DNA of 35,206 bases, from the NCBI GenBank assembly GCA_018242645.1, contig JAFEBN010000012.1, positions 1 to 35,206 of the forward strand. Reading direction: 5' to 3'. The notes beneath the pieces were generated by a model. That model saw only the letters and a list, made by a program, of their open reading frames with translations, did not search any database and was not told the origin of the DNA. A program made the position numbers and the translations under genes. This stretch comes from Planctomycetota bacterium. GTDB taxonomy: Bacteria; Planctomycetota; Phycisphaerae; Phycisphaerales; UBA1924. Shown piece by piece: positions 7,828 through 17,087 of this stretch (positions are counted from its first letter, which is position 1; every line of letters begins with the position of its first letter).

Positions 7828-8873
7828 CAGTTGCCCTCCTTGGCGCCCGGGCCGAGCGTCTTGCCGGTAAGCGGATCGGTGACGGCTTCCATGAACAGAT
7901 CTTCCAGCGAAGGGCGGATGGGGCGTACCGAGCGGATCGTCAGCCCAGCGGCGCGGGCCGCATCGATCACTGGCTGCACCGACGCCGCCTCGACCGAGCC
8001 CACCCGCACCTGCACCGGCTGGTGCGGGGCTTCGATGCGGAAGGAAACGGCCGAACCGTCCGGCAGTGTGCCTTCGGTCGCCTGGGCTGGAATCCAGCGG
8101 GCAAAGACCTCCCGGATCTTGGAATCCACGTGACTGTCGGAGCTCTCGAGTTCCACCTCATACCGCTTGCGATGCGTGGTCAGTTGATCGATCGTGCCCT
8201 GGGAAGCAACCCGACCTTGGACCAGGATGGCCACGCGATCGCAGACCATTTCGAGTTCGCTGAGCAGATGGGAGTTGAGAAACACCGTGGTGCCGCGCCG
8301 CTTGAGTTCGAGCATCATCTCCCGGATTTCCCGCCGTCCAACCGGGTCTACGCCGTCCGTCGGCTCATCGAGCAGCACAAGTTCCGGCGTGTTCACCAAC
8401 GCCTGAGCGATGCCGACCCGCTGGCGCATGCCTTTGGAGTACGACCGGACGCGCGTGTCGGCCCAGCGCCCCATGCCCACAAAGTCGAGCAGCTCCGCCC
8501 CCCGTTTGCGGCACGCACGCGCCGGAACGCCCGACATGGCGCCGGAGAATTCGACCACCTGGCGACCCGTGAGGTAATCCGGAAAGCGATGGTGCTCCGG
8601 CAGATAGCCAACTCGTGCCAGCGTCGGCTTGTGGCCCACCGGCTTTCCCAGCACCAGCCCGGTAGCATTCGAGGGACGAATGACCGTCATCAGAATCTTC
8701 ACGAGCGTGGACTTACCCGCACCGTTGGGGCCGAGCAGTCCAAAGACCTCACCACGCCCTACGTGCATATCGATCCCGCGGAGCGCATGCACCCCCCGCT
8801 GAAACCAGCCTCCCGTATAGGTCTTATCCACACCTTTGAGATCAATAGCCAGATCGGCGGTTGCGGTGGTCAC
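7827..8873 (-). CDS. ABC transporter ATP-binding protein
   Basis: A 348-residue ATPase of the DrrA/CcmA/ABC-2 class. Walker A GPNGAGKST is at residues 48-56. The Q-loop position has LPE, common in ABC-2 exporters. The signature is YSKGM at 145-149, Walker B is LVLLDE at 165-170, and the switch histidine is H202 in NSH. After residue 225 comes a C-terminal domain of about 120 residues, usual for this class. It is the motor for the permease encoded immediately downstream with a one-base overlap. It lies 28 bases downstream of the methyltransferase gene and is likely cotranscribed with it. Confidence 0.93.
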   Translation of the reverse strand: MTTATADLAIDLKGVDKTYTGGWFQRGVHALRGIDMHVGRGEVFGLLGPNGAGKSTLVKILMTVIRPSNATGLVLGKPVGHKPTLARVGYLPEHHRFPDYLTGRQVVEFSGAMSGVPARACRKRGAELLDFVGMGRWADTRVRSYSKGMRQRVGIAQALVNTPELVLLDEPTDGVDPVGRREIREMMLELKRRGTTVFLNSHLLSELEMVCDRVAILVQGRVASQGTIDQLTTHRKRYEVELESSDSHVDSKIREVFARWIPAQATEGTLPDGSAVSFRIEAPHQPVQVRVGSVEAASVQPVIDAARAAGLTIRSVRPIRPSLEDLFMEAVTDPLTGKTLGPGAKEGN

Positions 8874-8901
8874 GCAAGGGGCTCCGGAGAGTCATCGAGA
8901 T

Positions 8902-9591
8902 TCAGGGTGCGGACGATTTGCGCACAACAACATGGAAAACGTGGTGGTATTTCGGCTTGCCGGTCGCGTCGTCGCCTTCTTTCTCGACTTCCTCAAGGTG
9001 TTCGATGGACCATCCGGTAAGAAGCGTTTCCAGCTCAGCCCGGGTGAAATGGCTCTTTGGTCGCACGCAGGCCCACTCGTCGCGATCTCCAAAGAACTGC
9101 CCGGCGAATCGCCCACCGGGCACCAGCGTCTCACCGATCCAGCTCCACACTGCGGGGAAGGACTCCGGTTGACAGAACGGCAGCGCAAAGCTCGCGTTGA
9201 TGAGCGCCAGGCCACGGGGTACTTGGGAATGACCCGGCAAGGCTTCCATGGTGCTTCGGATGTACGTCAACCTTTCGGACGTGCCGGGCGGGGCGCCCGC
9301 CAGCGTGAGCTTTTCCGAGAGTTCGTTGGAGTCCGAAGCCCACACAGACCACCCGCGCTTCAGCAGCTCGTGCGCATCGCGCCCAGAACCGCATCCGACG
9401 TCGAGCGCCAGGCGATCCTGACTCCACTCCTCTTCGAAAAGCGAAAGCGCCCTCAGCAGCGTGTCGCGGGGCGGCTTGCCCTCGACCGCGGTGTAGTACT
9501 CTGGCCAGTCACGCTGATAATCCGGAAGCAGCGAGCTTCGCCTGGGAATCGGAAGATTGGGGGGGATAGATTGCCCGCCTGAAGTCGCCAA
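8902..9591 (-). CDS. Class I SAM-dependent methyltransferase (TehB-like)
   Basis: About 229 residues if translation starts at TTG 9591. The frame stays open to 9666, but that would run into the opposite ubiD-like gene, and no ATG exists before the conserved domain. The start is therefore uncertain. Motif I is clear: LDVGCGSGRD, followed by an acidic residue after beta 2 (ASDSN). These bind S-adenosylmethionine. The rest, with VPRGLALINASFALPF and GGRFAGQFFGD, resembles the TehB-like small-molecule methyltransferase group. The substrate is unknown. It precedes the ABC ATPase gene by 28 bases on the same strand. Confidence 0.8.
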   Translation of the reverse strand: MATSGGQSIPPNLPIPRRSSLLPDYQRDWPEYYTAVEGKPPRDTLLRALSLFEEEWSQDRLALDVGCGSGRDAHELLKRGWSVWASDSNELSEKLTLAGAPPGTSERLTYIRSTMEALPGHSQVPRGLALINASFALPFCQPESFPAVWSWIGETLVPGGRFAGQFFGDRDEWACVRPKSHFTRAELETLLTGWSIEHLEEVEKEGDDATGKPKYHHVFHVVVRKSSAP

Positions 9592-9600
9592 GGACCCTCC

Positions 9601-11769
9601 ATGTACGAGAATACGCAGGATTTCATCCAGGCCCTTGAACGTGCGGGGGAACTGCGCCGGGTGCAAGCGTCCGTCTCACCGGTGCTGGAAATCACCGAAA
9701 TCGCCGACCGCGTCAGCAAGTCGGCGGCCCCCCACCATCCCTCGAAGAGCGCGCGACAGGCAGATCCCCGCTTCTACGGGGGAGGCGGACATGCGCTGCT
9801 CTTTGAAAATGTGCAGGGGTCGGACATCCCGGTTCTCATCAACGGCTGGGGCTCGTACCGCCGAGTCGAGATGGCCCTGGGGTGCAACGAGGCAGGGCAA
9901 GGGACCGATGCCGGACATACCCCCGGCGGCTTTGAAGCACTGGCTCGGAAGATCGAGAAACTGGTCAAGCCCGAGCCGCCTCCGACGCTGCTTGCCAAGA
10001 TTCAGAAGATTCCCGAGTTGCTCGAAATCGCGAAAATTCCCCCGAAGAAGGTCCGCAGCGGCATCTGCCAGGAAGTCGTGCTCACGGGTGAAAAGGTCGA
10101 CCTCACGCGTCTCCCGATCATCCGTTGCTGGCCTCACGACGGCGACTTCGCGGCGCTCGGGTATCCGCCCCATGTGAACGATGCTGCGATCGCGGCACAC
10201 GGGCTCGGTCGCGGACCGGAATGGGACACAAACTTCCGAGGTCGCTACATCACGCTTGGCACCATCCACACGATCCACGCGGACGATCTTGGAATGGACG
10301 CGCCGCCCTCGCGCAATGTCGGCATGTACCGAGCGCAGCTCTTCGGCAAGCGGCATCTCGCCATGCATTGGCACATGCACCACGATGGGGCGCGCCACTG
10401 GCGTTCGTGGAAGGCGCGGGGTGAACGCATGCCCGTCGCCATCGCACTGGGGGGTGAAAGTGTTCTGCCTTACGCGGCGACCGCGCCCATGCCGCCGGGC
10501 ATCTCCGAACTTCTGCTCGCGGGTTTCCTGAACCGCGGACCCATTCCGCTGGTTGACTGCAAGACCGTGCCCCTGAGCGTGCCCGCCAACGCCGAGATCG
10601 TCATCGAAGGCTGGGTGAGCAGCGAAGCCGGCGGGATCGGTTTCGATCCCAAGCAGTTGTCTGGGCGGCTTTCGCCTTCAGCGATCGGCAACCAGCCGGA
10701 CTGGGGCGCGTTACTCGGACCGGGCGCAATCTTCGAGGGACCCTTCGGCGATCACACCGGCTTCTACTCTTTGCCGGATCGGTATCCCCTACTGGAAGTC
10801 ACGGCGATTACCCACCGGCGCCATCCGGTGTATCCAACGACCATCGTGGGGTTGCCGCCGCAGGAAGACTACTACCTCGGCAAGGCGACGGAGCGGATTT
10901 TTCTGCCCCTGCTCCGCACGATTGTTCCGGACATCCTGGAATACGACTTGCCGATGTTCGGCGCGTTTCACAACTGCGCTTTCATCAAGATCAGGAAGGA
11001 ATACCCGCTGCACGCTCGACGCGTGATGCATGCCATCTGGGGCGCGGGGCAGATGTCGTGGACCAAGACCATCGTGATCGTCGATCACGACGTCGACGTG
11101 CACGATCAGGCCGCGGTTCTCCGGGCGATCGGAGAACACTGCGTGCCGGCGCGAGACTGCGAACTCGTCCGCGGGCCCGTCGACATCCTGGATCACGCCG
11201 CGCCGTTCCTCGGCGCGGGCGGCAAGCTCGGTATCGATGCGACCCGCAAGAGCGATATTGCCGAGACCTTCCGCTCGCTCGATGAACGGGCGCAGCAGTT
11301 GTGCGATGCCGGTCCGCTTGAGCCTGTGACCGCGGCCGCGGCACGCGCCACCGAGATCCGGCTGAAGCAACTCCCGGGCGTCCTGGATGCCCGAGTTCCT
11401 GAGGAACTCGGGGGCTGGTGGCTCATTCTCCGCATCGACAAAAAGCAGGCCGGTGACGGGGCCCGCATGATCAAGGCGATCGGCGGCCTCACCACCGAAT
11501 GCGACCTGCCACGCTGGACGCTCGTAGTCGGTCCGGAATCCGACCTTGGAAAACTCGACACCCCGCTGTTCCACTGGATGGCCAACTTCTCCCCAGACCG
11601 CGACCGGTCGATCAGCCTCTGCGGCCGGCGGGTTGCTTTCGACGCCACGCCAAAGCTCCCCGGCGACGACGCACACGGCCAGCCGGTGCGAGACTGGCCC
11701 CCCCTGATTTCCATGGCTTTGGATGTCAAGGAACGTATCGCGGGCCGATGGCATCAATTGGGCGTGTAA
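9601..11769 (+). CDS. UbiD-family decarboxylase, extended form
   Basis: A 722-residue protein of the UbiD/COG0043 family. These enzymes use prenylated FMN to decarboxylate (hetero)aromatic or unsaturated acids, as in ubiquinone or menaquinone synthesis. Recognisable blocks are RLPIIRCWP, RNVGMYRAQ, GMHW-like AMHWHMHHDGARHW, PVAIALGG, EGPFGDHTGFYS, PPQEDYYLGKATERIF, IRKEYP and the late RGPVDILDH...GGKLGIDATRK. The last two resemble the roughly 600-residue menaquinone-type UbiD homologues more than the 490-residue E. coli enzyme. Extra segments occur at about residues 180-215 and 345-375, and about 120 residues are added at the C terminus. ATG 9601 has AAGGA upstream. No ubiX or mqn genes are adjacent, so the pathway is inferred. 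Confidence 0.9.
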   Translation: MYENTQDFIQALERAGELRRVQASVSPVLEITEIADRVSKSAAPHHPSKSARQADPRFYGGGGHALLFENVQGSDIPVLINGWGSYRRVEMALGCNEAGQGTDAGHTPGGFEALARKIEKLVKPEPPPTLLAKIQKIPELLEIAKIPPKKVRSGICQEVVLTGEKVDLTRLPIIRCWPHDGDFAALGYPPHVNDAAIAAHGLGRGPEWDTNFRGRYITLGTIHTIHADDLGMDAPPSRNVGMYRAQLFGKRHLAMHWHMHHDGARHWRSWKARGERMPVAIALGGESVLPYAATAPMPPGISELLLAGFLNRGPIPLVDCKTVPLSVPANAEIVIEGWVSSEAGGIGFDPKQLSGRLSPSAIGNQPDWGALLGPGAIFEGPFGDHTGFYSLPDRYPLLEVTAITHRRHPVYPTTIVGLPPQEDYYLGKATERIFLPLLRTIVPDILEYDLPMFGAFHNCAFIKIRKEYPLHARRVMHAIWGAGQMSWTKTIVIVDHDVDVHDQAAVLRAIGEHCVPARDCELVRGPVDILDHAAPFLGAGGKLGIDATRKSDIAETFRSLDERAQQLCDAGPLEPVTAAAARATEIRLKQLPGVLDARVPEELGGWWLILRIDKKQAGDGARMIKAIGGLTTECDLPRWTLVVGPESDLGKLDTPLFHWMANFSPDRDRSISLCGRRVAFDATPKLPGDDAHGQPVRDWPPLISMALDVKERIAGRWHQLGV

Positions 11770-11901
11770 CCCCCCCAAACACCGTGTGCAAACGGGCTTT
11801 TGTGCAACGCAACCACGAGATGGCACTACCCTTGAGCCGGAAGCAGAATGCGTCGCGTTCACCGGTTGACGCCGGTCCGGAACCGACGCTTGGAGGACGG
11901 C

Positions 11902-14667
11902 ATGAAACAGTTGACGACGATTGCTCTCGCTGGCGCCCTGGCGCTGGCTGGTTGCTGCGGGATGAACCGGGCGTGGGCCGCGGATGCGCCGAAGGTAGCG
12001 GCGGGTGAGTTGCCCGTCTGGGCGACCAACCCCCTGACTTCGGTCGAGGGAATCACGGAGTACCGCCTGCCCAACGGGCTGCGAGTGCTGCTCTTCCCCG
12101 ATCAGTCCTCGTCCAACGTGACCGTCAATATCACCTACTTCGTGGGCTCGAGGCACGAGGGCCGGGGCGAAAAGGGCATGGCCCACTTGCTCGAACACAT
12201 GGTGTTCAAGGGCACCCCCACCCACCCGGATCCCTGGAAGAGCCTGCAGGATCACGGCGCCAACTTCAACGGCACGACCTGGACGGACCGGACCAATTAC
12301 TACGAGACCATGGTCGCGAGCGATGAGAACCTCGAGTTCGCGCTGCGCTTGGAAGCCGACCGCATGGTCAACTCCTTCATCTCGGCCGAAGCGCTGGCGA
12401 AGGAGATGTCGGTCGTCCGCAACGAGTTTGAGATGGGTGAGAACAACCCCTTCAGCATCCTGATGAAGGAGCTGTTCGCCAAGGCGTACACCTGGCACCC
12501 CTACCGCGACTCAACGATTGGCAACCGCTCCGACATCGAGCGTGTTCCGGCCGACAACTTGCGGGCTTTCTACAAGCAGTACTACCGACCCGACAACGCC
12601 ATGCTGGTGGTCGCCGGCAAGTTCGAGCCCAAGCGGGCCATCGAACTGATCAACAAGTACTTCGTCCCGCTCCAGAACCCGGCCACGCCCATCGTGAACA
12701 CCTGGACCGACGAACCTGTCCAGGACGGTCCCCGGTTCGTCGAAGTCCGGCGCGAGGGCTCTCAGGCGTCGGTCGGCGCGCTGTACCACCTTCCGGCCGG
12801 ATCGCATCCGGACGCGACCGCCGCGACAATCCTCGGCCAGGTCCTCGGCGCCCGGCCGGCCGGTCGCTTGTACAAGGCCCTGGTTGAGGGCAACCTCGCC
12901 GCGGCCGTGACCGTGCTGCCCTTCGGCATGGCCGAGCGCGGGCAGATGCTGATCGTGGCCACGCTGAAAGAAGGTCAGGATCCCGATGCTGCCCTCAAGA
13001 AGCTCGAGGAAGTCGTGGAGAGCTTCGCCACAAATCCGGTGACGGACGAGGAAGTGGAGCGCGCACGTGCCGCCGAGCTGTCGCAGATCAAGATCGCGAT
13101 GACCGACAGCAACCGCATCGGCGTGGACCTCACCGAGTCGGCCGCGCTGGGCGACTGGCGTTTGTTCTTCATCGCGCGTGACCGCATCAAGTCGATCAAG
13201 ACCCCGGAAGTGCAGGCGGCGGCGGTGCGCTACCTCGTCGAGAACAATCGCACCTCGGCCCAGTTCATCCCGACCAAGAACCCCGTGCGAGCCGAGATCC
13301 CCGCACGACCCGATGTCGCCCCCGTGGTCGAAAACTACAAGGGCACGGAAACCGTGAGCGAAGGTGAGACCTTCGACCCGACGCCCGCCAACATCGAGGC
13401 CCGCGTCAAGCGCAGCAAGATCGGCGAGAATGTCCAGGTCGCGACGCTCACCAAGAAGACGCGAGGCGAAGCCGCCAACGTCGCAATGACCATCCGCTTC
13501 GGCGATGAGAAGAGCCTAACCGACAAGCGCGTGCCCAGCGAGATGCTCGCGGCCATGATGCGTCGGGGCACCACGACGCGCTCGTTCCAGCAGATCACCG
13601 ACGAACTGGACAAGATCCAGTCCACGGTCGGCATTTCATCCACCCCGGGCGCCCTCCGCGTCAACATCACCTCAGACAAAGCGAACCTGCCCAAGGCAAT
13701 GGAGATCGCCACCGACATGCTCCGCAATCCGTCATTCCCGGCCGCGGAGTTCGACACGATTCAGAAGGAACGCATCGCCGGGATCGAGGCGGGTATGAGC
13801 CAGCCCCAGGCGCTCGCCCAGAACGCGATCCAGCGGGCGATGTCACCGTTCCCCAAGGATTCGTACCACTACGTCCCCACCATGGAGGAACGGCTCGCCG
13901 AGATCAAGGGCGCCAAGCTCGAAGACGTCAAGAAGCTCTATGAGGAGCAGGTCGGCCCTTCGAGCGTGCAGATCGCCGCGGTCGGCGAGTTCGATGACAC
14001 CAGCTTCGACTCCGCCCTCAAGTCGCTGCTCAACAACTGGTCGGTCAAGAAGCCGTTCACGCGGATCGCCCGCCCGTTCCTGGCCAACGAGGCCGGGAGC
14101 AAGGTGATCGTGACGCCGGACAAGCCGATGGCAACGGTTGCCATGGCCACCATGCTCGACATGCAGGACACCAACGCGGATGCCGCCGCGATTGAAATCG
14201 GCGGATACATGCTCGGCGGCGGCGCCAAGAACCGGATGAGCGATCGCCTGCGCCAGAAGGAAGGGCTTTCCTACGGTGCGGGCGCCAATATCCAGGTGAG
14301 CCCGACCGACCCGGTCACCACGGTCGCCGCCTTCGCGATCTGCGCCAAGCAGAACGCCGGCAAGGCTGCCACCGCAATGCGGGAAGAGATGAACCGCTGG
14401 GTCGAACAGGGCGTGGACGACAAGGAACTGAGCGAGGCCAAAAAGGCTTACCGACTCGAGTTCCTGTCCGAGCTCAACGAGGACAACGTTGTTGCCGGCA
14501 TGCTCACCAGCGGCCTTTACCTGGGCCGCACCATGAAGTGGGAAGCCGACCTTCTGGACCGGATCGATGCCATGAACGTGACGCAGGTAAACGACACGAT
14601 CAAGCGACGATTCTCGGGCGCTCACTTCTTCGAATTGCAGGCGGGTGACATCGAACCCGCGAAGTAA
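11902..14667 (+). CDS. M16 (insulinase/pitrilysin) family zinc peptidase lipoprotein
   Basis: A 921-residue two-repeat M16 peptidase. Start ATG 11902 has GGAGGA at 11892-11897 and yields a lipoprotein signal peptide: a hydrophobic stretch, then LAGC with the lipidated cysteine at C18. The inverted zinc motif HLLEH is at residues 95-99, and the distal glutamate is likely in VVRNEFE. These indicate an active N-terminal half. The C-terminal half (about 490-921) keeps the M16 fold, with the typical LRQKEGLSYGAG block, but has no HxxEH. Such paired halves form a clam-shell that degrades peptides, probably in the periplasm. The gene ends before a strong terminator. Confidence 0.93.
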   Translation: MKQLTTIALAGALALAGCCGMNRAWAADAPKVAAGELPVWATNPLTSVEGITEYRLPNGLRVLLFPDQSSSNVTVNITYFVGSRHEGRGEKGMAHLLEHMVFKGTPTHPDPWKSLQDHGANFNGTTWTDRTNYYETMVASDENLEFALRLEADRMVNSFISAEALAKEMSVVRNEFEMGENNPFSILMKELFAKAYTWHPYRDSTIGNRSDIERVPADNLRAFYKQYYRPDNAMLVVAGKFEPKRAIELINKYFVPLQNPATPIVNTWTDEPVQDGPRFVEVRREGSQASVGALYHLPAGSHPDATAATILGQVLGARPAGRLYKALVEGNLAAAVTVLPFGMAERGQMLIVATLKEGQDPDAALKKLEEVVESFATNPVTDEEVERARAAELSQIKIAMTDSNRIGVDLTESAALGDWRLFFIARDRIKSIKTPEVQAAAVRYLVENNRTSAQFIPTKNPVRAEIPARPDVAPVVENYKGTETVSEGETFDPTPANIEARVKRSKIGENVQVATLTKKTRGEAANVAMTIRFGDEKSLTDKRVPSEMLAAMMRRGTTTRSFQQITDELDKIQSTVGISSTPGALRVNITSDKANLPKAMEIATDMLRNPSFPAAEFDTIQKERIAGIEAGMSQPQALAQNAIQRAMSPFPKDSYHYVPTMEERLAEIKGAKLEDVKKLYEEQVGPSSVQIAAVGEFDDTSFDSALKSLLNNWSVKKPFTRIARPFLANEAGSKVIVTPDKPMATVAMATMLDMQDTNADAAAIEIGGYMLGGGAKNRMSDRLRQKEGLSYGAGANIQVSPTDPVTTVAAFAICAKQNAGKAATAMREEMNRWVEQGVDDKELSEAKKAYRLEFLSELNEDNVVAGMLTSGLYLGRTMKWEADLLDRIDAMNVTQVNDTIKRRFSGAHFFELQAGDIEPAK

Positions 14668-14691
14668 GGCAGAAATTTCGGTTCAAACGAC

Positions 14692-14721
14692 AAGGGCCCG
14701 GGTTTCCCCGGGCCCTTTTTT
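14692..14721 (+). terminator. Rho-independent terminator after the M16 peptidase
   Basis: A 9-bp GC stem (14694-14702 with 14707-14715), extended by two A-T pairs, with a TTTC loop, followed by six T residues. It sits between converging genes and ends the M16 peptidase transcript. Confidence 0.9.
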
Positions 14722-14734
14722 CATACTCGATCGG

Positions 14735-16303
14735 TTACCGGCGCGGCTTGGCGCCCGAGCCCCGTGCCGGCTTGTCGGTTCCCTTGGCCGGCAGGTCGTC
14801 CTTCGACAGATACCCGTCGATCAGGGCGACCACCTGCTCGTGCAGCTGCAGCGCGGCCTGGTCTTCCTCGCCCGCCGGCACATCGTTGGCCAGAATCGAG
14901 AAGGTGATCACGTGCCCGTCCTTCTCGTCGATCACGTAGCCTGAAAGGCATCGGACGTTGCGGATGTAGCCGGATTTGGCGAAGAGCTGGTTGCGGGGCC
15001 GGTTCTTGAACCGTCGCTCCAGCGTGCCCTCGCCGGGCTTGGGAAGCGAATGAATGAACATCTGGCTGACGTTCTTGTCGTTCGCAAGTGCCGCCAGCCA
15101 GCGGGTCATCGTCGCCGGGGAAACGCGGTTGTCTTTCGACATGCCCGATCCATCGCGAACGATCGTTTCTTTCGCGGCATCCGGGCCAACCTTCTCGCTC
15201 AGCAGCATCCGGATGACCGACGCGCCGTTCTCCCAGCTACCCGCCTGGCCGGTGACGTCGTGACCGATGCGCTTGATCATGGCCTCGGCATAGAGGTTGT
15301 AGCTCTCAACGTTGCAGCGGCGAACCACATCCGCCAAAGGCGTGGTGATGACAGCGATTGTTCGCTCCGCCCCCAGATTCTCGCCAGGATCGGCCACTCG
15401 AACGGCCGGGCCCGTGCCGCCTCCACCGGGAACGGTCGAGGGAGCTCCGGAGATCACCACGCCGGCGTGCTCGAGCTTATCCGCGAGCAGCTGGCCGAAG
15501 AAAGTCGGGTTCTGCGTGAGCGTGACCCGAACCGGCTGCGTCGAGGGGAACCGCACGTCGCCCATCAACTGGAAGCGATTGTCGCTCGCATCGCGTTTGA
15601 GCCAGACGCTGTTGCTGCCGGTCGACACGCTGCGCGATTTGGAAACGTCGATCTCAACGATGGAAGTCTCGGGGTCGATCGAAACGCTCGGGCGCTGCCC
15701 GTCCGAACCCGGCCGGGGGTACACGTCGAGCACGTTGGCATGGAAGATCAGGCCCGACACTTCGGCGCAGTACCACCTGTCGAGTTGGTCCTTGGGCCAG
15801 GTCGCGTGGACGAACTCGCGGTCGAAGATCCGATCATCAACCACAATCTCGGAAAGCCGCTTCACGCCCGCTTTGGTCACGCTTCCGGTCAGCGTGTTCA
15901 TCATGTCGCTGACCGTGAGGCGGGGCGAGGCATTCTGAAGAATCTCGGGGTCGCCGAACGCGGGATCGCCCGAGCCGACCACCACGAGCCGGTCGCCATC
16001 AAGCCGCAGCTCGGTCTTGTACACAAAGTCCGGTTTCAGTGTCCAGAGCGCCGCGCCCGTCGTCAGCAGCTTCATGTTGGACGCGGGACAGAACTCCTGT
16101 TCCGAATTCTTGGCGGCGAGGATTTCGCCCGTGCGGGCATCCACGATGCTGATGCCGACGCGGGACTTGCCCAGCTTGGAGCCGTGGAGCAGCCGATCCA
16201 CCTCGCCCTGCAGCGCCTGGGCCGCAACAGGGAGGGAGCAGGCAGCCGCGGCGCACAGCGCGAGCGCGACAGGGAACAAACGCCAGTTCTTCGTTGTGGT
16301 CAT
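14735..16303 (-). CDS. dacB: D-alanyl-D-alanine carboxypeptidase/endopeptidase (PBP4, S13)
   Basis: A 522-residue penicillin-binding protein of peptidase family S13, which trims or cleaves peptidoglycan peptide crosslinks in the periplasm. A signal peptide occupies about residues 1-30. The three active-site motifs are S75-x-x-K78 (SNMK), S-Y-N in VESYNLYAE, and KSG in FAKSGY where most PBP4 enzymes have KTG. The large insertion between the first and second motifs, typical of PBP4, is present (about 100-320). The C terminus is a basic, disordered tail. Its presence supports a peptidoglycan wall in this organism. An LpoB-like gene is encoded elsewhere in the window. Confidence 0.93.
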   Translation of the reverse strand: MTTTKNWRLFPVALALCAAAACSLPVAAQALQGEVDRLLHGSKLGKSRVGISIVDARTGEILAAKNSEQEFCPASNMKLLTTGAALWTLKPDFVYKTELRLDGDRLVVVGSGDPAFGDPEILQNASPRLTVSDMMNTLTGSVTKAGVKRLSEIVVDDRIFDREFVHATWPKDQLDRWYCAEVSGLIFHANVLDVYPRPGSDGQRPSVSIDPETSIVEIDVSKSRSVSTGSNSVWLKRDASDNRFQLMGDVRFPSTQPVRVTLTQNPTFFGQLLADKLEHAGVVISGAPSTVPGGGGTGPAVRVADPGENLGAERTIAVITTPLADVVRRCNVESYNLYAEAMIKRIGHDVTGQAGSWENGASVIRMLLSEKVGPDAAKETIVRDGSGMSKDNRVSPATMTRWLAALANDKNVSQMFIHSLPKPGEGTLERRFKNRPRNQLFAKSGYIRNVRCLSGYVIDEKDGHVITFSILANDVPAGEEDQAALQLHEQVVALIDGYLSKDDLPAKGTDKPARGSGAKPRR

Positions 16304-16369
16304 AGTGGTTTCCGACGATGGCTGGGTATCGGCAAGCCGACGAACCCCGCTGCAATCGGAACCGACGGA

Positions 16370-16843
16370 TCAGCCCGCAGCGCCCACGGCCGCGGGGCTT
16401 AGGGTCTCCAGCTGGATACGAGCGAGCTTCACCAGGGTTTCCGCCTGGGTCTTGCTTTGGATTTCCCATTGCGCCCAGCGGATGCCGTCCACCTGCTTGG
16501 CGTGGGTGATGGCGTCGCGGACCGGCTTGAGCAGCTTGCGCATCGGCAGCGCCGCGATTCCCTCGGCCGTGAGCGGCACCACCAGCAGCGGCTGGCTGGG
16601 CTGGGGCACGATGTACGCCCACGCGCGACCCGGGATCGCGTCGTGGCGCAGCACGATCGACCACCGCCATGGCACGCCCTGCCAGCAGATTTCTTCAGAG
16701 GCGGTGTCCGCGTCGAGCAATTGCCCGCGCAGCGATTCAACCGCCGGCTGAAGCGATTTGGTGATTTCGGAAATCAGCAGTTCCGCAGATGGTTTGCGAA
16801 ACCGATCATTCCACGCTGAACGGGCGACCGTGCCGCTGGACAT
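16370..16843 (-). CDS. Conserved-looking small protein of unknown function
   Basis: A 157-residue protein if ATG 16843 (MSSGTVARSAW) is used; the frame stays open a little upstream. I do not recognise the family. It is soluble, with no signal peptide or membrane segment, and rich in aromatic residues: QGVPWRWSIVLRH, WAYIVP and RWAQWEIQ. A basic helical block follows LPMRKLLKPVRDAI. The C terminus is alanine-rich. It lies 66 bases upstream of PBP4 on the same strand and may share a transcript with it. No function is assigned. Confidence 0.65.
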   Translation of the reverse strand: MSSGTVARSAWNDRFRKPSAELLISEITKSLQPAVESLRGQLLDADTASEEICWQGVPWRWSIVLRHDAIPGRAWAYIVPQPSQPLLVVPLTAEGIAALPMRKLLKPVRDAITHAKQVDGIRWAQWEIQSKTQAETLVKLARIQLETLSPAAVGAAG

Positions 16844-17087
16844 ACACACTCCGCGCTGTGGCAACCCAACCCCGAGATACTTTTTCCCCGACGTACGCGG
16901 CGAGCCCACCCGGAAATCAATCTCCGGGAAAACCCGTCCGGGAATTATTCACCCGAAAGACACTCCGGTAAAGTACCGTCTCCCCGGTCCTTGGGTGCAC
17001 CGAAAGTCTCGGACCTGCCGGGGGTGCCCTCCGGATGACAACGAAGGGCCATCGGACGGCCCGGTAATAGCCGCTATCCTGCTCCAA

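Noticed and set aside
11770..11901. Possible small gene or RNA between the ubiD-like and M16 genes
   Set aside because: The 132-base gap has a weak CCGG hairpin near 11862-11875 but no start, binding site or RNA fold that stands out.
10789..12498. Long open frame of 569 codons antisense to the ubiD-like and M16 genes
   Set aside because: Composition is that of a mirror of the GC-rich opposite genes, no family motif appears, and it spans two well-supported genes and the gap between them.
15050..16402. Open frame of 450 codons opposite PBP4
   Set aside because: It reads through the SxxK, SYN and KSG region of PBP4 on the other strand and shows no recognisable domain.
16844..17087. Gap between the unknown small protein and the response regulator
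   Set aside because: A short hairpin (GGGCC/GGCCC near 17046-17062) and a TATCCT box near the start are seen. No convincing promoter pair or gene was found, so no feature was called.
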